From JAEUIX01 sp046156035 (GTDB lineage: Bacteria; Planctomycetota; Phycisphaerae; Phycisphaerales; UBA1924), in NCBI GenBank assembly GCA_046156035.1, contig JBJXEW010000003.1, positions 1 through 64,000 of the forward strand: a stretch of 64,000 nucleotides of DNA, given 5' to 3'. A model generated the notes under the pieces. It made no database searches, was not told the DNA's origin, and saw nothing but the letters and a program-made list of their open reading frames with translations. Of this stretch, positions 24,694 to 33,118 are shown piece after piece. Each line of letters starts with the position of its first letter. The first letter of the stretch is position 1. The position numbers and the translations under genes were made by a program.

Positions 24694-25677
24694 ATGATCG
24701 ACTCGCACGGGCGCGTCATCCGCGACCTGCGCATCAGCATCACCGACCGGTGCAACTTCCGCTGCGTCTACTGCATGGAGCCCGACGTCCGCTTCGCGCC
24801 GGCCGCATCGCTGACGACGACCGCAGAAATCGTTCGTGTCGTTCGCATCGCACACACGCTCGGCGTGCGGAAGGTTCGCCTCACCGGCGGCGAGCCCACC
24901 TTGCACCCCGAACTCACCGGCATCATCGCGGGCATCCGCCGGTCAACCGGCGTTGAGATCGCGCTCATCACCAACGCCTCACGCCTGAGCCTCGCGTCTT
25001 TGCGCGAGTGGAAAGCCGCGGGCCTGGATCGTGTGACGATCAGCATCGACTCGCTCCGCCCCGACCGCTTCGCGCGGCTCACGCGCTCCACATCCTCACC
25101 CGCCGACGTGCTCGCGGGCGTGGAGGCGTGCCTGGCCGCGGGGCTCACCCCGCTCAAACTCAACGCGGTCCTCATCCGCGGATTCAACGACGACGAGGCC
25201 CCGGACCTGGCCGGGCTGGCGCGGCTGTACGGCATCGACGTGCGCTTCATCGAGTACATGCCCCTCGACTCCGCTCACGCCTGGAACCCCGGCAGGTGGG
25301 TCTCTGCCGCTGAGACCCGAGCCGCCATCGAGCAGCGCTACCCCCTCGCAGCCTGCGACGAGGGCGACCCGTCCAGCACGGCCCGCAACCACACCTTTGC
25401 CGACGGCGCCCCGGGCCGGGTCGGCTTCATCGCCCCGGTGAGCAGCCCCTTCTGCGGCGCGTGCAGCCGTCTGCGCCTGACCGCGGACGGCAAGGTCCGC
25501 CCCTGCCTGTTCAGCACCACCGAGTGGAACCTGCTCGCGGCCCTTCGAGCCGGAGCGAGCGACGCGGACCTGGCACACTTCCTGATCGACGCGACGTGGA
25601 CGAAGCAGCCCGGCCACGGCATCACCTCGCCCACCTTCCAGCAGCCGCAGCGGCCGATGTCGGCCATCGGCGGCTAG
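24694..25677 (+). CDS. moaA: GTP 3',8-cyclase MoaA
   Basis: 327 residues. The radical-SAM cluster motif CNFRCVYC gives Cys20, Cys24 and Cys27. A second cluster near the C-terminus is carried by FCGACSRLRLTADG and VRPCLF. The chain ends MSAIGG, the conserved double-Gly tail needed for catalysis. MoaA with MoaC converts GTP to cyclic pyranopterin monophosphate, the first step of molybdenum cofactor synthesis. The start at 24694 is preceded by a GGCGGGG stretch; the longer frame begins inside the tRNA and is rejected, although a start between the terminator and 24694 is possible. It begins the Moco and purine island. Confidence 0.93.
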   Translation: MIDSHGRVIRDLRISITDRCNFRCVYCMEPDVRFAPAASLTTTAEIVRVVRIAHTLGVRKVRLTGGEPTLHPELTGIIAGIRRSTGVEIALITNASRLSLASLREWKAAGLDRVTISIDSLRPDRFARLTRSTSSPADVLAGVEACLAAGLTPLKLNAVLIRGFNDDEAPDLAGLARLYGIDVRFIEYMPLDSAHAWNPGRWVSAAETRAAIEQRYPLAACDEGDPSSTARNHTFADGAPGRVGFIAPVSSPFCGACSRLRLTADGKVRPCLFSTTEWNLLAALRAGASDADLAHFLIDATWTKQPGHGITSPTFQQPQRPMSAIGG

Positions 25678-25701
25678 GCTCGAAGCCCGTCCCGCGCCAC
25701 C

Positions 25702-26448
25702 ATGCCCGCCGACTCCATCCTCATCCTTGCGCTGTTGTTCCTCGTGGTCGGGGCGCTCTATTCATCCGTCGGGCACGCGGGCGCATCGGGCTACCTCGCC
25801 GTCATGGCCCTGATGAGCGTCGATCCGCTGGTGATGCGCCCGACGGCGCTCGCGATCAACGTGCTGGTGGCCACGATCGCCTTTGTGCAGTTCGCCCGCG
25901 CGGGGCACTTCTCGTGGCGCCTGTTCTGGCCCTTCGCCGTCGCGTCGGTGCCCGCAGCATTCATTGGCGGGAGCATCCACGTCCCGCCGGGGCCGTTGAA
26001 GATCGCGATCGGGATCGTGTTGCTTCTGAGCGCGGCCCGCATGGCCTGGACCGCGCTGCGACCACCGGCCACCCCCGCGCCGCCGCGAGGGCCAGCCCTC
26101 CCCGTCGCCCTCTCCTGCGGCGGGGTGATCGGCCTCATCTCGGGCATCACGGGCACGGGCGGTGGCATCTTTCTGAGCCCGGTGATGCTCTTTTTCAACT
26201 GGGCCGACATCAAGCGCACGGCCGCGACGGCCTCTCTGTTCATCTTGGTCAACTCCCTGTCTGGGCTGGGCGGGCTGGCCACCAAGGGCTGGACACCCAC
26301 GCCCTCCCTGGCCATCCTGGCCGGCGCGGCGTGCGCGGGCGGTCTGGTCGGCTCCTCGCTGGGCAGCCGCGTGCTCGCTCACCGCGTACTCCGCGTGCTG
26401 CTCGCGGCGGTGCTGCTGATCGCCGGCGCGAAACTCGTCCTGTCCTGA
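25702..26448 (+). CDS. TauE/SafE (TSUP) family permease
   Basis: 248 residues with about seven or eight hydrophobic helices and the two-fold TSUP pattern: VVGALYSSVGHAGASGYLA in the first half and GLISGITGTGGGIFLSPVML in the second. Members export sulfite, sulfoacetate or other small anions, or take up sulfur compounds. Gene order (24 nt after moaA) suggests a link to cofactor synthesis, for example to handle sulfur or molybdate-related anions; this is inferred. The ATG lies just after the moaA stop without a strong ribosome-binding site. Confidence 0.82.
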   Translation: MPADSILILALLFLVVGALYSSVGHAGASGYLAVMALMSVDPLVMRPTALAINVLVATIAFVQFARAGHFSWRLFWPFAVASVPAAFIGGSIHVPPGPLKIAIGIVLLLSAARMAWTALRPPATPAPPRGPALPVALSCGGVIGLISGITGTGGGIFLSPVMLFFNWADIKRTAATASLFILVNSLSGLGGLATKGWTPTPSLAILAGAACAGGLVGSSLGSRVLAHRVLRVLLAAVLLIAGAKLVLS

Positions 26449-26479
26449 GTTCGTCCGTCGCGACACAGGCCGCGGGGGG

Positions 26480-26929
26480 CTAGGCCCACACGGGCTCCTT
26501 CCAGATCGGCACGTCCCGCTTCAACCGATCGATGAACTCCGCCACCGCGGCCAGCGTCTCGGCCCGGTGCGCTGCGCCAACCTCCAGCACAAACGACACC
26601 TCGCCGACGGCCACCCGCCCGCGGCTGTGGAGCACGAGTATCGAGATCAGCCCGTGCCGTGCCAGCACATCGCGCGCCAGCGATTCCAACTCCCGCTGCG
26701 CCATTGGGTCGTACGCCTCGTAATCAAGCGCGAGCAGGTTGCGGGCAGCGCCAGCGCTCTGTTCGCACGGTTCGCTGCGGCGCACGATCCCTTCAAACCG
26801 CAACACGGCGCCAACTCTCCCACCTGCGCTGGGCCCGGCAAGGGCGCCAGCCCCCCCCGCTGCCGCCAACGCCCCGGCCTGAACCGGCGGAGTCAGTGGC
26901 CCGCTGACGATGGCCGCCAAGCACGTCAT
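26480..26929 (-). CDS. moaE: Molybdopterin synthase catalytic subunit MoaE
   Basis: 149 residues. After an Ala/Gly-rich N-terminal stretch of about 38 residues, the MoaE fold begins at VGAVLRFEGIVRRSE. It continues with LDYEAYDPMAQREL, VLHSRGRVAVGEVSF and the catalytic-lysine segment VPIWKEPVW. MoaE and MoaD form molybdopterin synthase, which adds the dithiolene sulfurs to cPMP. It overlaps moaD by 4 nt (moaD stop within ATGA), so both are translated from one message reading against the surrounding moa genes. Confidence 0.9.
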   Translation of the reverse strand: MTCLAAIVSGPLTPPVQAGALAAAGGAGALAGPSAGGRVGAVLRFEGIVRRSEPCEQSAGAARNLLALDYEAYDPMAQRELESLARDVLARHGLISILVLHSRGRVAVGEVSFVLEVGAAHRAETLAAVAEFIDRLKRDVPIWKEPVWA

Positions 26930-27192
26930 CCGCCACCCACGAGCGAGATGAGGGCCAGTTCGTCGCCAGCCCCCACGCGCGTCTCGGGCGTGACGAAGGC
27001 ATGGTTCACGGCCAAGCGTGCGCCGCTGAGCGCGGAACGTAACGCCGGGTGCTGCTCGCCCAGCGCGCCAAGCACCGCGCCCACGGTGGGCCCCGACGCG
27101 TGCTCATCGGACGACCCCGCAACGGCTACAGGCACGCGACGTGCCTGCGCAGCCTGCGCCGCGGGACCAAAGAGAAGGACTTCAAGCGTCAC
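26926..27192 (-). CDS. moaD: Molybdopterin synthase sulfur carrier subunit MoaD
   Basis: 88 residues with a GTG start at 27192. The ubiquitin-like fold opens VTLEVLLFGPAAQAA, contains VGAVLGALGEQHPAL and RLAVNHAFV, and ends ALISLVGGG, so the C-terminal Gly-Gly tail that is thiocarboxylated is present. The GTG is preferred to the ATG at 27228 because TACACT lies exactly 6 nt before it, as at other leaderless starts here, and because the longer form would overlap the divergent moeA start. It works with moaE, which it overlaps by 4 nt. Confidence 0.88.
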   Translation of the reverse strand: MTLEVLLFGPAAQAAQARRVPVAVAGSSDEHASGPTVGAVLGALGEQHPALRSALSGARLAVNHAFVTPETRVGAGDELALISLVGGG

Positions 27193-27198
27193 GGGCCA

Positions 27199-27204
27199 AG
27201 TGTA
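27199..27204 (-). promoter_or_regulatory. Candidate -10 box TACACT for moaD-moaE
   Basis: Minus-strand TACACT is followed by 6 nt (TGGCCC) and the GTG of moaD. It overlaps the TACCGT box of the divergent moeA gene by 2 nt, so the two promoters would compete for one site. Confidence 0.5.
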
Positions 27205-27208
27205 CCGT
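27203..27208 (+). promoter_or_regulatory. Candidate -10 box TACCGT for moeA
   Basis: TACCGT lies 18 nt before the moeA ATG, with a GGAGG ribosome-binding site (27215-27219) in the leader. It overlaps the opposite-strand TACACT box. Confidence 0.35.
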
Positions 27209-27226
27209 TGGCATGGAGGCTTTCGC

Positions 27227-28555
27227 ATGGGCTTTCGCGGAGAGGACTATGTGTTCGCCTCGCCCGCCGCGGCGGTGGCCGGGCTGCTTGCGCACCTGCG
27301 GATCGACACCACACCCCGACGCGTTGAAGCGTGCGCCCTCGCCAGCGCTCGCGGCCGCATTCTCGCCGCGTCGGTCGTTGCCGACCGCGACAGCCCTCCC
27401 TTCGACTACGCCTCAATGGATGGCTACGCGGTGCGCCTGACCGATGCCGCACGCCAGCCCGCTGCCCGCGCAGCGAATGCCGACGGCGTCCGGCTGCCGG
27501 TCACCGGCGAGGCCCGCATCGGTGCCGCGCCGCCGCCGATGCCCCCTGGGCCCGGTGCCGTGCGCATCGTGACGGGCGCGGCCATGCCGGTGGGCCCGAG
27601 CGGGCCCGACCTCGTTGTCCCTCGCGAGAACGTCGTCGAGCACGCGAGCCGGGTGGACCTCACGCGTGTCGAGGCCATCACGATCCTGCCGACCACGGCC
27701 CACCGGCTGCGGGAGGGCGACAGCATCCGCCGGCGCGGAGAGAATGCCCGCGCGGGAGACGAGGTGCTGGGCGCAGGCACGGTGCTCTCCGCCGCGGCTC
27801 TGGGCACGCTCGCGGCGGTGGGACGGGTGCTGCCGCGCGTGTACGCCCGCTGCCGCGTGGCGATCATCACCACCGGCGATGAACTCGTGCCGCCCGAATC
27901 CACGCCCGCGGCGTTCGAGATTCGCAACAGCAACGGGCCGGCCGTGAGCGCGGTGCTTGGGGCCCACGCCTGGATCGAAGTCGCATCCGTCGAGCATGTG
28001 CGCGATGACGGCCGTCGCCTGGGCGAAACTCTCCGCGACGCGATCGCCCGAGCCGACGCGGTGGTACTCACCGGGGGCGTGTCGATGGGCCACCGCGACC
28101 CGGTGCGGGGCGCGATCGAAGCGGCCGGTGCCGAGATCACCTTCCACGGCCTGCCCCAGCGCCCGGGCAAGCCCATGCTGGGCGCGATTGCGGCGAGAAC
28201 GGACGGTGCGCGTGTGCACGTCTTCGGCCTGCCCGGCAACCCGCTGTCGGTGCTGGTGACCGCTGCGCGGATCGTGATCCCCGTGCTCGCCGCGAGGGCG
28301 GGCGTGGTGCGCTGGCCCGCGCCGGCGTGCGTCCGGCTCGCCAACCCTGACGGGCGAACGCTTGGCCTTTGGTGGCACCGGCCGGTGCGCCTGAACGAAC
28401 GGGGCGAGGCGGAACTGGTGGATGGCCGCGGCTCGGGCGACATCGTCGCCGGGGGCCGCTCTGACGGCTTCATCGAGGTTCCGCCGCACACGCACGTTGG
28501 CGACGCGGCTGCCGCCTCGCCAACGCTCTATCCCTATTACCCTTGGCAGACCTGA
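27227..28555 (+). CDS. moeA: Molybdopterin molybdotransferase MoeA
   Basis: 442 residues; the start has GGAGG 7 nt upstream. MoeA hallmarks are SPPFDYASMDGYAVR near residue 65, then RIVTGAAMP, the domain III motif VAIITTGDELVPP, and VVLTGGVSMG. FGLPGNPLSVLV follows, and a small C-terminal beta domain closes the protein. MoeA inserts molybdate into adenylylated molybdopterin supplied by Mog, which is encoded downstream. It is followed by moaC after 49 nt. The open frame extends upstream through the moaE/moaD region, which is coding on the other strand, and is not real there. Confidence 0.93.
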   Translation: MGFRGEDYVFASPAAAVAGLLAHLRIDTTPRRVEACALASARGRILAASVVADRDSPPFDYASMDGYAVRLTDAARQPAARAANADGVRLPVTGEARIGAAPPPMPPGPGAVRIVTGAAMPVGPSGPDLVVPRENVVEHASRVDLTRVEAITILPTTAHRLREGDSIRRRGENARAGDEVLGAGTVLSAAALGTLAAVGRVLPRVYARCRVAIITTGDELVPPESTPAAFEIRNSNGPAVSAVLGAHAWIEVASVEHVRDDGRRLGETLRDAIARADAVVLTGGVSMGHRDPVRGAIEAAGAEITFHGLPQRPGKPMLGAIAARTDGARVHVFGLPGNPLSVLVTAARIVIPVLAARAGVVRWPAPACVRLANPDGRTLGLWWHRPVRLNERGEAELVDGRGSGDIVAGGRSDGFIEVPPHTHVGDAAAASPTLYPYYPWQT

Positions 28556-28604
28556 CCTCGCGCATCGCGCTTCGTCCGTCCAACGATGCACGTGGAACAC
28601 GCCC

Positions 28605-29141
28605 ATGACCAACCCGCACGCTCCGCCCAACGCCACGCACACGCCCGCCGCCACGCTCTCACACGCTGCGCCAGACGGCAGCGCACGTATGGTGGATGTG
28701 GGCGACAAGCCCATCACGGCCCGCTCGGCAACGGCCGAGGGGTTCGTGCGGGTCTCGGCCGCGCTCGAACAGCGCATCCGCGAGAACTCGCTCGCCAAGG
28801 GCTCCGTGCTGGACGTGGCCCGCCTGGCGGGCATCCTTGCCGCCAAGCGCACGGATGAACTCATCCCGCTCTGTCACACCCTGCCGCTGGACGCGGTGGA
28901 CGTGCTGGCCGAGTTGCAGGCCGGGCGTGTGCGCGTCGCCGCGACCGTCCGCACGCAGTCTCGCACCGGCGTGGAGATGGAGGCCCTCACCGCGGTGGCC
29001 ATCGCCTGCCTCACCGTCATCGACATGGGCAAGGCCGTGGACAAGGGCATGGTGATCGAAGGCCTCCGCATCCTGGAGAAGCGCGGCGGGCGCAGCGGCC
29101 CCTACACGGCCCCGGCGAGCGAACCGGGGCAGGGCTCATGA
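28605..29141 (+). CDS. moaC: Cyclic pyranopterin monophosphate synthase MoaC
   Basis: 178 residues. Core motifs are MVDVGDKPITARSA, a central LAAKRTDELIPLCHTLPL and VEMEALTAVAIACLTVIDM (core shown as MEALTAVA), with a late DKGMVIEGLRI. The first 28 residues are an Ala/Pro/His-rich extension before the usual start. MoaC acts after MoaA in forming cPMP. Its stop overlaps the mog start (ATGA at 29138-29141), so translation is coupled. Confidence 0.93.
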   Translation: MTNPHAPPNATHTPAATLSHAAPDGSARMVDVGDKPITARSATAEGFVRVSAALEQRIRENSLAKGSVLDVARLAGILAAKRTDELIPLCHTLPLDAVDVLAELQAGRVRVAATVRTQSRTGVEMEALTAVAIACLTVIDMGKAVDKGMVIEGLRILEKRGGRSGPYTAPASEPGQGS

Positions 29142-29713
29142 GCGATCCCCGTCCAGCCGGTGCGCCCGCGCAACCCATCCGCGCGGCGGTGCTCACCGTG
29201 AGCGACCGCTGCTCGCGCGGCCAGGCCGAGGACACGTCCGGCCCCGCACTGACAGACATCCTCCGCTCGCGCCTCGGGGCGGTGATTGTGGCAGCACGGT
29301 GCTTGCCCGATGAGGCGGACCAACTCGCACGTTGCTTTGTGGAATGGTCTCGCCCTCAGGCCGGTATCGACCTGGTGCTGAGCACGGGCGGAACGGGCCT
29401 TGCCCCTCGCGATGTGACGCCCGAGGCGGCCCGGCGTGTGCTGGAGCGAGAGCACAGTGGCCTGATGGAACTGGCTCGCTTGCGGTGCATGAGCAAGACG
29501 CCGCGCACGTTTCTCTCGCGCGGCATCGCGGGCACGATCGGGCGGACGCTCATCCTCACACTCCCCGGCTCGCCGCGCGGTGCAACCGAGAACCTCGAGG
29601 CCCTGCTCGACATCCTCCCACACGCGATTGAGACACTGCGCGGCGAAGTTCAGGACGACGGCCGCCCGGACGCAACCGCGCTCTGCGGCAAGGTCATTCG
29701 CCACGACCGCTGA
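29138..29713 (+). CDS. mog: Molybdopterin adenylyltransferase (Mog/MoaB family)
   Basis: 191 residues. The MoCF fold is clear from AAVLTVSDRCSRGQAEDTSGP, the nucleotide loop LVLSTGGTGLAPRDVTPEA and LTLPGSPRGATEN, which match Mog and MoaB proteins. It adenylylates molybdopterin before MoeA inserts molybdate. The start overlaps moaC by 4 nt. The separate CinA gene at 61172-62482 carries a related MoCF domain but is a different protein. Confidence 0.88.
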   Translation: MSDPRPAGAPAQPIRAAVLTVSDRCSRGQAEDTSGPALTDILRSRLGAVIVAARCLPDEADQLARCFVEWSRPQAGIDLVLSTGGTGLAPRDVTPEAARRVLEREHSGLMELARLRCMSKTPRTFLSRGIAGTIGRTLILTLPGSPRGATENLEALLDILPHAIETLRGEVQDDGRPDATALCGKVIRHDR

Positions 29714-29727
29714 GCACGGTTCGCGTG

Positions 29728-29733
29728 TATGCT
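29728..29733 (+). promoter_or_regulatory. Candidate -10 box TATGCT for the allantoinase gene
   Basis: TATGCT is followed by 6 nt and the GTG at 29740, matching the leaderless pattern. It suggests an internal promoter separating the Moco genes from the purine genes. Confidence 0.4.
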
Positions 29734-29739
29734 GCATGC

Positions 29740-31179
29740 GTGGCCGGCGACTCGTTCAACTTGTGCAGCACGCGGGTGGCCACGCCCACGGGGGTCGTTC
29801 CAGCCACGATCGAAGTCCGCGGCGGCCGGATCGCCTCGGTTCGCACCGCTGGCCCAGCCACGGGTCTGTCCGCCGCGCCCGATGCTGCGGCCGGCACAGC
29901 GCCCACATTCGATGTTGGCAACCTTGCCGTGCTTCCGGGCATCATCGATGCCCACGTGCACATCAACGAACCGGGCCGGACAGAATGGGAAGGCTTTCTG
30001 ACGGCCGGACGTGCCGCGGCCGCAGGCGGCGTCACCACCATGGTCGTGATGCCCCTCAACTGCTCGCCCGTGGCAACCACGGCGGCAGCGCTGCTTGGAG
30101 AGGCGTATGCCGCGGCCGAAACGTGCGCGATTGACCACGGCTTCTGGGGCGGCGTGGTGCCCGGCAATGCCGGGCACATCCAACCTCTCTGGGACGCTGG
30201 TGTGCTCGGGTTCAAGTGCTTTCTTGTCGATTCAGGCCTTGACGAGTTCCGCCACGTGTCGGCTTCCGACCTCGACGTGGCCATGCCCCTGCTCACGCAC
30301 CTGCCGCCGCGCGGCGCGGTGCTGCTGGTGCACGCGGAGGACCCGGCGGAAATCGCGCACGCCCGCACCCCGTCCGGGCTCGATGCCTCACCCCGGAGTT
30401 ACGCCGCGTATCTGGCATCGCGGCCCGCATCGGCCGAGACGGCGGCCATCCAACTCATGATCGACCTCTGCCGCAAGCACGGCACGCGTGTTCACATCGT
30501 GCACGTCGCGGCGGCCGCGGCTCTGCCCGCGCTGGCTCGCGCTCGGCGCGAAGGCCTGCCCGTGACGGCAGAAACCTGCCCGCACTACCTGGCGTTCGCC
30601 GCGGAAGACATAGCCGACGGCCAGACCACGTTCAAGTGCGCACCGCCCATCCGCACTCGCGCGGACCGGGAGGGCCTCTGGGCGGCTCTCGCCGACGGCA
30701 CGCTCGACCTCATCGCCAGCGACCACTCCCCCTGCCCGCCGGAACTCAAGCGGCTGGACACCGGAGACTTTGCACAGAGTTGGGGTGGCATCTCCTCGCT
30801 CCAACTCACCCTCCCGGTGGCGTGGACGCACGCCCACGCCCGCGGCTTCGGGTTGGCTCACATCGCCCGGTGGCTCGCCCTCGCCCCCGCGCGCCTCGCG
30901 GGGATCGACTCGTTCAAGGGGCAAATCGCCCCGGGGTACGACGCAGACCTGACCATCTTCGACCCTGAAGCGCTCTGGACCGTCCGCGCGGCAGACCTGG
31001 AACACCGCCACAAGGCCACTCCGTATGATGGTGCCGCGCTCCGCGGTCGTGTAAAGGCCACGTTCGTGCGCGGCCAACAGGTTTTTCGGTGTAGCGGGTT
31101 CGAGCGCCTGGCACCGCTGGATCGACACGGCTCGGCCATGGAGGCGACCGGACGATGGGTCAAGCGGACGCGGATGTGA
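29740..31179 (+). CDS. allB: Allantoinase
   Basis: 479 residues from the GTG at 29740; a GTG at 29725 would add five residues. Amidohydrolase features in order are DAHVHINEPGR (metal ligands His72 and His74), GVLGFKCFLVDSG (carboxylated Lys159), HAEDP, VHIVHVAA, and ASDHSPCPP (Asp328). The FKCF-SG and NEPGR segments separate allantoinase from dihydropyrimidinase and dihydroorotase. It opens the hydantoin ring of allantoin to allantoate. It overlaps the allantoicase gene by 25 nt, so the two are tightly coupled. Confidence 0.92.
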   Translation: MAGDSFNLCSTRVATPTGVVPATIEVRGGRIASVRTAGPATGLSAAPDAAAGTAPTFDVGNLAVLPGIIDAHVHINEPGRTEWEGFLTAGRAAAAGGVTTMVVMPLNCSPVATTAAALLGEAYAAAETCAIDHGFWGGVVPGNAGHIQPLWDAGVLGFKCFLVDSGLDEFRHVSASDLDVAMPLLTHLPPRGAVLLVHAEDPAEIAHARTPSGLDASPRSYAAYLASRPASAETAAIQLMIDLCRKHGTRVHIVHVAAAAALPALARARREGLPVTAETCPHYLAFAAEDIADGQTTFKCAPPIRTRADREGLWAALADGTLDLIASDHSPCPPELKRLDTGDFAQSWGGISSLQLTLPVAWTHAHARGFGLAHIARWLALAPARLAGIDSFKGQIAPGYDADLTIFDPEALWTVRAADLEHRHKATPYDGAALRGRVKATFVRGQQVFRCSGFERLAPLDRHGSAMEATGRWVKRTRM

Positions 31180-32222
31180 GCGGCATCGCCAGCCTGATGG
31201 ACCTTGCCTCCGCCCGGCTCGGCGGGCGTGCCCTCATCGCCACCGACGACTTCTTTGCCGGCAAGGAGAATCTGCTCAAGCCCGGGCGCGCGATCTTCAT
31301 CGCCGACAAGTTCACCGAGCGCGGCAAGTGGATGGACGGATGGGAGAGCCGCCGCAAACGCGGCCCCGGCCACGACTGGTGCATCATCGCGCTCGGGCGG
31401 CCCGGCCTGGTCCGCGCGGTGCTGGTCGACACTGGTCACTTCAACGGCAACCAGCCCGAGGCCTGCACGGTTGAAGGGGCAGCGCTTCCCACCGCGGCGG
31501 ACGAGGCCTCGCTCACAGGTCCGGGCATCGCGTGGATGCCGCTGGTGCCGCAGACTCCACTCGGACCAGACCGTGAGCACGTCATCCCGTCGCTTCCTGG
31601 TGCCGCGGGGCAGCGCTTCACGCACGTCCGCCTCAACATCTTCCCCGACGGCGGTGTCGCGCGGTTTCGCGCGTTCGGCGAGGTGCTGCCGGATTGGACG
31701 GCGCCCGCAAAGCCGGGCGACCTGATCGACCTGGCCGCGGCGGAGAACGCGGGGCTTGTCATCGCGTCCAACAACATGCACTTCGGCTCGTGCCACAACC
31801 TGATCATGCCCGGGCGGGCCCTGAACATGGGCGACGGCTGGGAGACGCGCCGCAAGCGGGGCCTCAAGGGCGGCGAGTTCGACTGGACCATCGTGCGGCT
31901 GGGTCGCCGCGGCACCGTCAGCAAGGTTGAGGTGGACACGAACCACTTCAAGGGCAACTTCCCGGAGAGTTGCATGATCGAGACGGCCGATGCCCCTCCA
32001 CAGCCCGGCACGCCGGACGGACACGGGAAGGCGTTCCAGCCGCAAGACGTCGCGTGGCGAGTGCTGCTGCCGCGCACACCGCTGAGCGCCGACACACGCC
32101 ACTTCTTCGAGGAGCAACTCGACCGCGCGGCCGCGAGCAACCCCTGCACGCACGCACGCCTGAGCATCTTCCCCGACGGTGGCATCAGCCGCCTGCGCCT
32201 GCTCGGCACGGTCTCCACCTGA
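31155..32222 (+). CDS. alc: Allantoicase
   Basis: 355 residues. The two-fold repeat of the family is visible. In repeat one, ATDDFFAGKENLL and KWMDGWESRRKR are followed by LVDTGHFNGNQPEAC. In repeat two, ASNNMHFGSCHNLI and GDGWETRRKR are followed by VDTNHFKGNFPESC. It hydrolyses allantoate to ureidoglycolate and urea. GGAGG lies 11 nt before the ATG, and the gene starts inside the end of the allantoinase gene. This shows that allantoate is degraded by the allantoicase route rather than by allantoate amidohydrolase. Confidence 0.94.
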   Translation: MGQADADVSGIASLMDLASARLGGRALIATDDFFAGKENLLKPGRAIFIADKFTERGKWMDGWESRRKRGPGHDWCIIALGRPGLVRAVLVDTGHFNGNQPEACTVEGAALPTAADEASLTGPGIAWMPLVPQTPLGPDREHVIPSLPGAAGQRFTHVRLNIFPDGGVARFRAFGEVLPDWTAPAKPGDLIDLAAAENAGLVIASNNMHFGSCHNLIMPGRALNMGDGWETRRKRGLKGGEFDWTIVRLGRRGTVSKVEVDTNHFKGNFPESCMIETADAPPQPGTPDGHGKAFQPQDVAWRVLLPRTPLSADTRHFFEEQLDRAAASNPCTHARLSIFPDGGISRLRLLGTVST

Positions 32223-32234
32223 TCGCACCACGTC

Positions 32235-32774
32235 ATGGGCACAACCCCTTCCACGCAGGTTCTCGACGACGGGCTGGCTCGCCTTCATGCCATGGACGCC
32301 GCGGCGGCGGACGCCGCGTTCCACACCTGCTGCGGCTCAACGCGCTGGGCTGACGAGATGACGCGCGCACGCCCCTTCACAGACCGGCAGGCCCTCTTCC
32401 GTCAGGCCGAGCAGGCGTGGCTCGGGCTCGACCGTGAATCCTGGCTCGAGGCCTTCGCCCACCACCCGCGTATAGGCCAGCGCGACCTTGCCGGGGCCGG
32501 CTTTGCCCCCACCGCCGCGCAGGCCGCACGCGAGCAGTCGGGCATGGCCGGAGCCAGCGACGCACAGAGGCAGGAGTTCATCACGCTCAACGCCGCGTAC
32601 GAGGCCAGGTTCGGCCATGTCTTCCTGATCTGTGCGACAGGCAAGACCGCGGCCTTCATGCTCGCCCGTCTCAAGGATCGCCTCAACAACGACCCCGCCA
32701 CCGAGTTGCTCGGGGCCGCCAAGGAACAGGCCATGATCCTCCGCATTCGCCTGGAAAGGATGCTCAACGCATGA
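32235..32774 (+). CDS. uraD: OHCU decarboxylase
   Basis: 179 residues. Motifs of 2-oxo-4-hydroxy-4-carboxy-5-ureidoimidazoline decarboxylase are CCGSTRWADEM, AFAHHPRIGQRDL (catalytic His), EQSGMAGAS and YEARFGHVFLICATGKTA. It catalyses the last stereospecific step from urate to S-allantoin. It starts 12 nt after allantoicase, and its stop overlaps the HIU hydrolase start by 4 nt (ATGA). Confidence 0.94.
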   Translation: MGTTPSTQVLDDGLARLHAMDAAAADAAFHTCCGSTRWADEMTRARPFTDRQALFRQAEQAWLGLDRESWLEAFAHHPRIGQRDLAGAGFAPTAAQAAREQSGMAGASDAQRQEFITLNAAYEARFGHVFLICATGKTAAFMLARLKDRLNNDPATELLGAAKEQAMILRIRLERMLNA

Positions 32775-33115
32775 GCGGCATCAGCACGCACGTTCTGGAT
32801 ACCTCCCGCGGCACGCCCGCCGCCGGAGTTGGCGTCAGCCTTGACCGCCGCACGCCCACGGGCGCATGGGAGGCGCTGGCAACCACCGCCACCGACGCCG
32901 ACGGCCGAGCCAAGTCGCTCCTCCCCGCTGGCAGCGCTCTGGCAGCCACGACCTATCGCCTCCGGTTCGACACGGCCGGCTACTTCGCCGCGTGCGGGGT
33001 CAAGGCCTTCTTCCCCACCGTGGAAGTGGCCTTCGCGGTAGACGATGCCACGCGGCACCACCACGTTCCGCTCCTGCTCAGCCCGTTCGGATACTCCACC
33101 TACCGGGGAACCTGA
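32771..33115 (+). CDS. uraH: 5-hydroxyisourate hydrolase
   Basis: 114 residues, transthyretin-like. It begins ISTHVLDTSRGTPAAGV (catalytic His near residue 7), includes DADGRAKSLL and ends with the family signature YSTYRGT. No signal peptide, so cytoplasmic. It hydrolyses 5-hydroxyisourate made by urate oxidase to OHCU. It is translationally coupled to uraD and followed 3 nt later by the urate oxidase gene. Confidence 0.95.
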   Translation: MSGISTHVLDTSRGTPAAGVGVSLDRRTPTGAWEALATTATDADGRAKSLLPAGSALAATTYRLRFDTAGYFAACGVKAFFPTVEVAFAVDDATRHHHVPLLLSPFGYSTYRGT

Positions 33116-33118
33116 CCC

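Noticed and set aside
27193..27228. Upstream ATG start of moaD
   Set aside because: It would overlap the moeA start and add 12 residues before the conserved VTLEVLLFG; the GTG with TACACT at 6 nt fits better.
30858..32324. 488-residue minus-strand frame opposite allantoicase
   Set aside because: The plus strand has a full two-repeat allantoicase, and the opposite frame shows no domain.
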